From the NCBI GenBank assembly GCA_010671975.1, contig JAAHIA010000318.1, positions 1 to 5,880 of the forward strand: 5,880 nt of DNA, in the 5' to 3' direction. The notes under the pieces were generated by a model. The model was not told the DNA's origin. It saw only the letters and a program-made list of their open reading frames with translations, and made no database searches. Every line of letters starts with the position of its first letter. Within the stretch, counting starts at the first letter, position 1. Positions 4,765 through 5,880 of the stretch are shown piece by piece. A program made the translations under genes and the position numbers. The stretch is from Leptolyngbya sp. SIO4C1. GTDB lineage: Bacteria; Cyanobacteriota; Cyanobacteriia; Phormidesmidales; Phormidesmidaceae.

Positions 4765-4780
4765 CTGTCTCAATCTGTCT
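4761..4780. repeat. 10-bp perfect tandem repeat CAATCTGTCT x2
   Basis: CAATCTGTCT occurs at 4761-4770 and 4771-4780 with no gap, between the palindrome and the inverted repeat of the gltB upstream region. Confidence 0.85.
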
Positions 4781-4811
4781 TGGCAACTAGCTGTCTTAAG
4801 CGCTTGCCAAG
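4779..4811. repeat. 8-bp perfect inverted repeat upstream of gltB
   Basis: CTTGGCAA (4779-4786) and TTGCCAAG (4804-4811) are perfect inverted copies 17 bases apart, ending 51 bases before the gltB ATG. It could be an operator for a dimeric regulator or a leader hairpin. Confidence 0.65.
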
Positions 4812-4814
4812 TTT

Positions 4815-4858
4815 AACCGTTCATTGAACTTCAACCGTTTAGCGACTTTAGCAACCGT
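4815..4858. repeat. Three AACCGT direct repeats just before gltB
   Basis: AACCGT occurs at 4815-4820, 4833-4838 and 4853-4858, with 18 and 20 bases between starts, in the 50 bases before the ATG. The first two extend to AACCGTT. The start codon has no Shine-Dalgarno sequence, so these boxes occupy the ribosome-landing region. Confidence 0.6.
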
Positions 4859-4862
4859 CTCA

Positions 4863-5880
4863 ATGGGTAATACGCGCGTGACTCAACTTCAGCCAGCTCA
4901 TTTAACTGTTCAAAATGATTTAGCACCGTCCGGTCCCCGATGGATTGAAGAGGAGCGCGACGCTTGCGGGGTAGGCTTTATTGCCGATCAGCAGGGGCGC
5001 GCTAGCCATCAGCTGGTTAACGACGCGCTGGCCGCGCTGGGGTGTATGGAGCATCGCGGCGGCTGCTGCGCCGATCAAGATTCTGGAGACGGTGCCGGCA
5101 TCATGACCGCGATTCCCTGGCAGATTTTACAGGCCTGGGCCGATCAGCAGGGACTAGCGCCGCTGGTACCGGGACGAGTTGGGCTTGGCATGGTGTTTTT
5201 ACCGCAGCAGTCTGACGCTGCCCAAATCGCTCGGCAAGAGTTTGAAACGGTGATTCAAGCCGCCGGCTTTACCGTACTGGGCTGGCGCACGGTGCCCGTT
5301 CAGCCAGAGACGCTGGGTGCCCAGGCGCGTCAGTTTCAGCCGCAGATTGAGCAGGTGATTTTGCAGTCCCCTGAAACGCTAGAGGCCACAGCCGCAGATC
5401 GGCTAGAGCGCCAGCTGTTTCTCATTCGGCGCGGGCTGCAGCGGGCGGTTGAGTGCGTGACTCAGTCGCAAACGCTGACACCAGAAGTCTTAGCCGGTCT
5501 GCAGGAGCTGTATATTTGCTCACTTTCAGGACGCACCGTGGTCTATAAGGGCATGGTGCGATCGCAGGTGCTCAGCCAGTTCTATCTCGACCTGCAAAAC
5601 CCCGACTACGTCAGCCCGTTTGCCGTTTACCACCGGCGCTTTAGCACCAATACCATGCCTAAATGGCCGCTAGCCCACCCGATGCGGCTGCTGGGTCACA
5701 ACGGCGAAATCAATACGCTAATTGGCAACATCAACTGGATGATGGCTCGCGAAGCCGATCTGTCGCACGAGGTTTGGGGCGAGCAGCTAGCGCAGCTAAA
5801 GCCAATTGTGAATGCAGAAAACAGCGACTCGGCCAACCTCGATAACGTCATGGAGCTGCTGGTGCGCTCGGGTCGCACGA
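4863..5880 (+). CDS. gltB: Ferredoxin-dependent glutamate synthase, N-terminal glutaminase part (cut by window edge)
   Basis: Fd-GOGAT (GltB/GlsF) turns glutamine and 2-oxoglutarate into two glutamates with electrons from ferredoxin, completing the GS-GOGAT route of nitrogen assimilation. The first 339 codons are present; the family is about 1,500-1,550 residues, so the FMN, 3Fe-4S and C-terminal GXGXG domains lie outside. The visible part is the class II glutamine amidotransferase domain. Cys35 in ERDACGVGFIA is the expected nucleophile, exposed after loss of a 34-residue propeptide. Others include EHRGG (63-67), DSGDGAG (73-79), RRFSTNTMPKWPLAHP (258-273), LGHNGEINT (277-285) and NSDSANLDNVMELL (320-333). 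The wording is closest to cyanobacterial Fd-GOGAT rather than NADPH-GOGAT. The ATG at 4863-4865 gives a propeptide of normal length but has no Shine-Dalgarno; an in-frame TTG at 4824 is less likely. It diverges from the other genes, behind a long repeat-rich leader. Cofactor specificity is inferred. Confidence 0.96.
   Translation, partial: MGNTRVTQLQPAHLTVQNDLAPSGPRWIEEERDACGVGFIADQQGRASHQLVNDALAALGCMEHRGGCCADQDSGDGAGIMTAIPWQILQAWADQQGLAPLVPGRVGLGMVFLPQQSDAAQIARQEFETVIQAAGFTVLGWRTVPVQPETLGAQARQFQPQIEQVILQSPETLEATAADRLERQLFLIRRGLQRAVECVTQSQTLTPEVLAGLQELYICSLSGRTVVYKGMVRSQVLSQFYLDLQNPDYVSPFAVYHRRFSTNTMPKWPLAHPMRLLGHNGEINTLIGNINWMMAREADLSHEVWGEQLAQLKPIVNAENSDSANLDNVMELLVRSGRT
5558..5565. repeat. 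HIP1 octamer GCGATCGC
   Basis: Perfect HIP1 copy inside the gltB coding region. Confidence 0.9.

Larger units (their letters stand above)
4098..4862. other. 765-base divergent intergenic region upstream of gltB and the glycosidase gene
   Basis: No recognisable gene, tRNA or known small RNA was found. The longest open frame with an ATG is 43 codons at 4285-4416 plus, without a good ribosome binding site or recognisable similarity; a 33-codon frame starts at 4562 plus and a 28-codon frame at 4122 plus. The region holds a possible forward promoter (4391-4419), a 9-bp inverted repeat with HIP1 in its loop (4242-4289), further stems (4325-4340, 4500-4538, 4541-4560, 4550-4575, 4779-4811), a palindrome (4755-4764), a 10-bp tandem repeat (4761-4780) and three AACCGT boxes (4815-4858). 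The stretch 4630-4685 is AT-rich, with three CCTTAA words. I saw no convincing promoter for the glycosidase gene. Confidence 0.7.

Noticed and set aside
4098..4862. Glutamine riboswitch (glnA RNA) or other known riboswitch upstream of gltB
   Set aside because: The conserved bases I remember for the glutamine aptamer (GGAAGTAGG and GAAGGAAC segments) are absent, and no other class was recognised by eye.
5663..5878. Two 60-codon frames, one per strand, at 5663-5845 plus and 5696-5878 minus
   Set aside because: Both lie inside the gltB reading frame, which has canonical glutamate synthase motifs across this stretch.

Overview
The window looks like cyanobacterial chromosome. Five perfect copies of the HIP1 octamer (GCGATCGC) occur in 5.9 kb. 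The cyanobacterial-type ferredoxin-dependent glutamate synthase and the housekeeping proteins (S12, S7) read like cyanobacterial orthologues. Several genes lack a clear Shine-Dalgarno sequence, which is common in that phylum. I cannot assign genus or species. No mobile element, CRISPR array, tRNA or rRNA was seen.

Layout. On the minus strand, read right to left: a large exported phosphodiester glycosidase-family protein (2229-4097); a stand-alone mannose-6-phosphate isomerase/ManC-type cupin (1469-1903) followed by a strong intrinsic terminator (1387-1419); an IscA/HesB-type Fe-S assembly protein (879-1259); rpsL (428-802) with a good sigma70-type promoter just after the IscA stop codon; and the first 66 codons of rpsG (1-200), cut by the window edge. 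On the plus strand, diverging from all of these, is the first 339 codons of the ferredoxin-dependent glutamate synthase gltB/glsF (4863-5880), which runs off the right edge.

The genes do not form one pathway. rpsL-rpsG is the start of the str ribosomal operon. The IscA-like protein handles Fe-S clusters, and glutamate synthase is an Fe-S/FMN enzyme of nitrogen assimilation. The cupin and the glycosidase both suggest sugar or cell-surface metabolism but have no visible partners here.

The least explained DNA is the 765-base gap between the glycosidase gene and gltB (4098-4862). It holds a plausible forward promoter about 440 bases before gltB, several perfect inverted repeats, a mutually exclusive pair of hairpins, a 24-bp-spaced series of TTGGC/TTGCC boxes and three AACCGT boxes just before the start codon. 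A structured or protein-bound leader controlling nitrogen assimilation is the best candidate for something new. No biochemical function can be proven from sequence alone.
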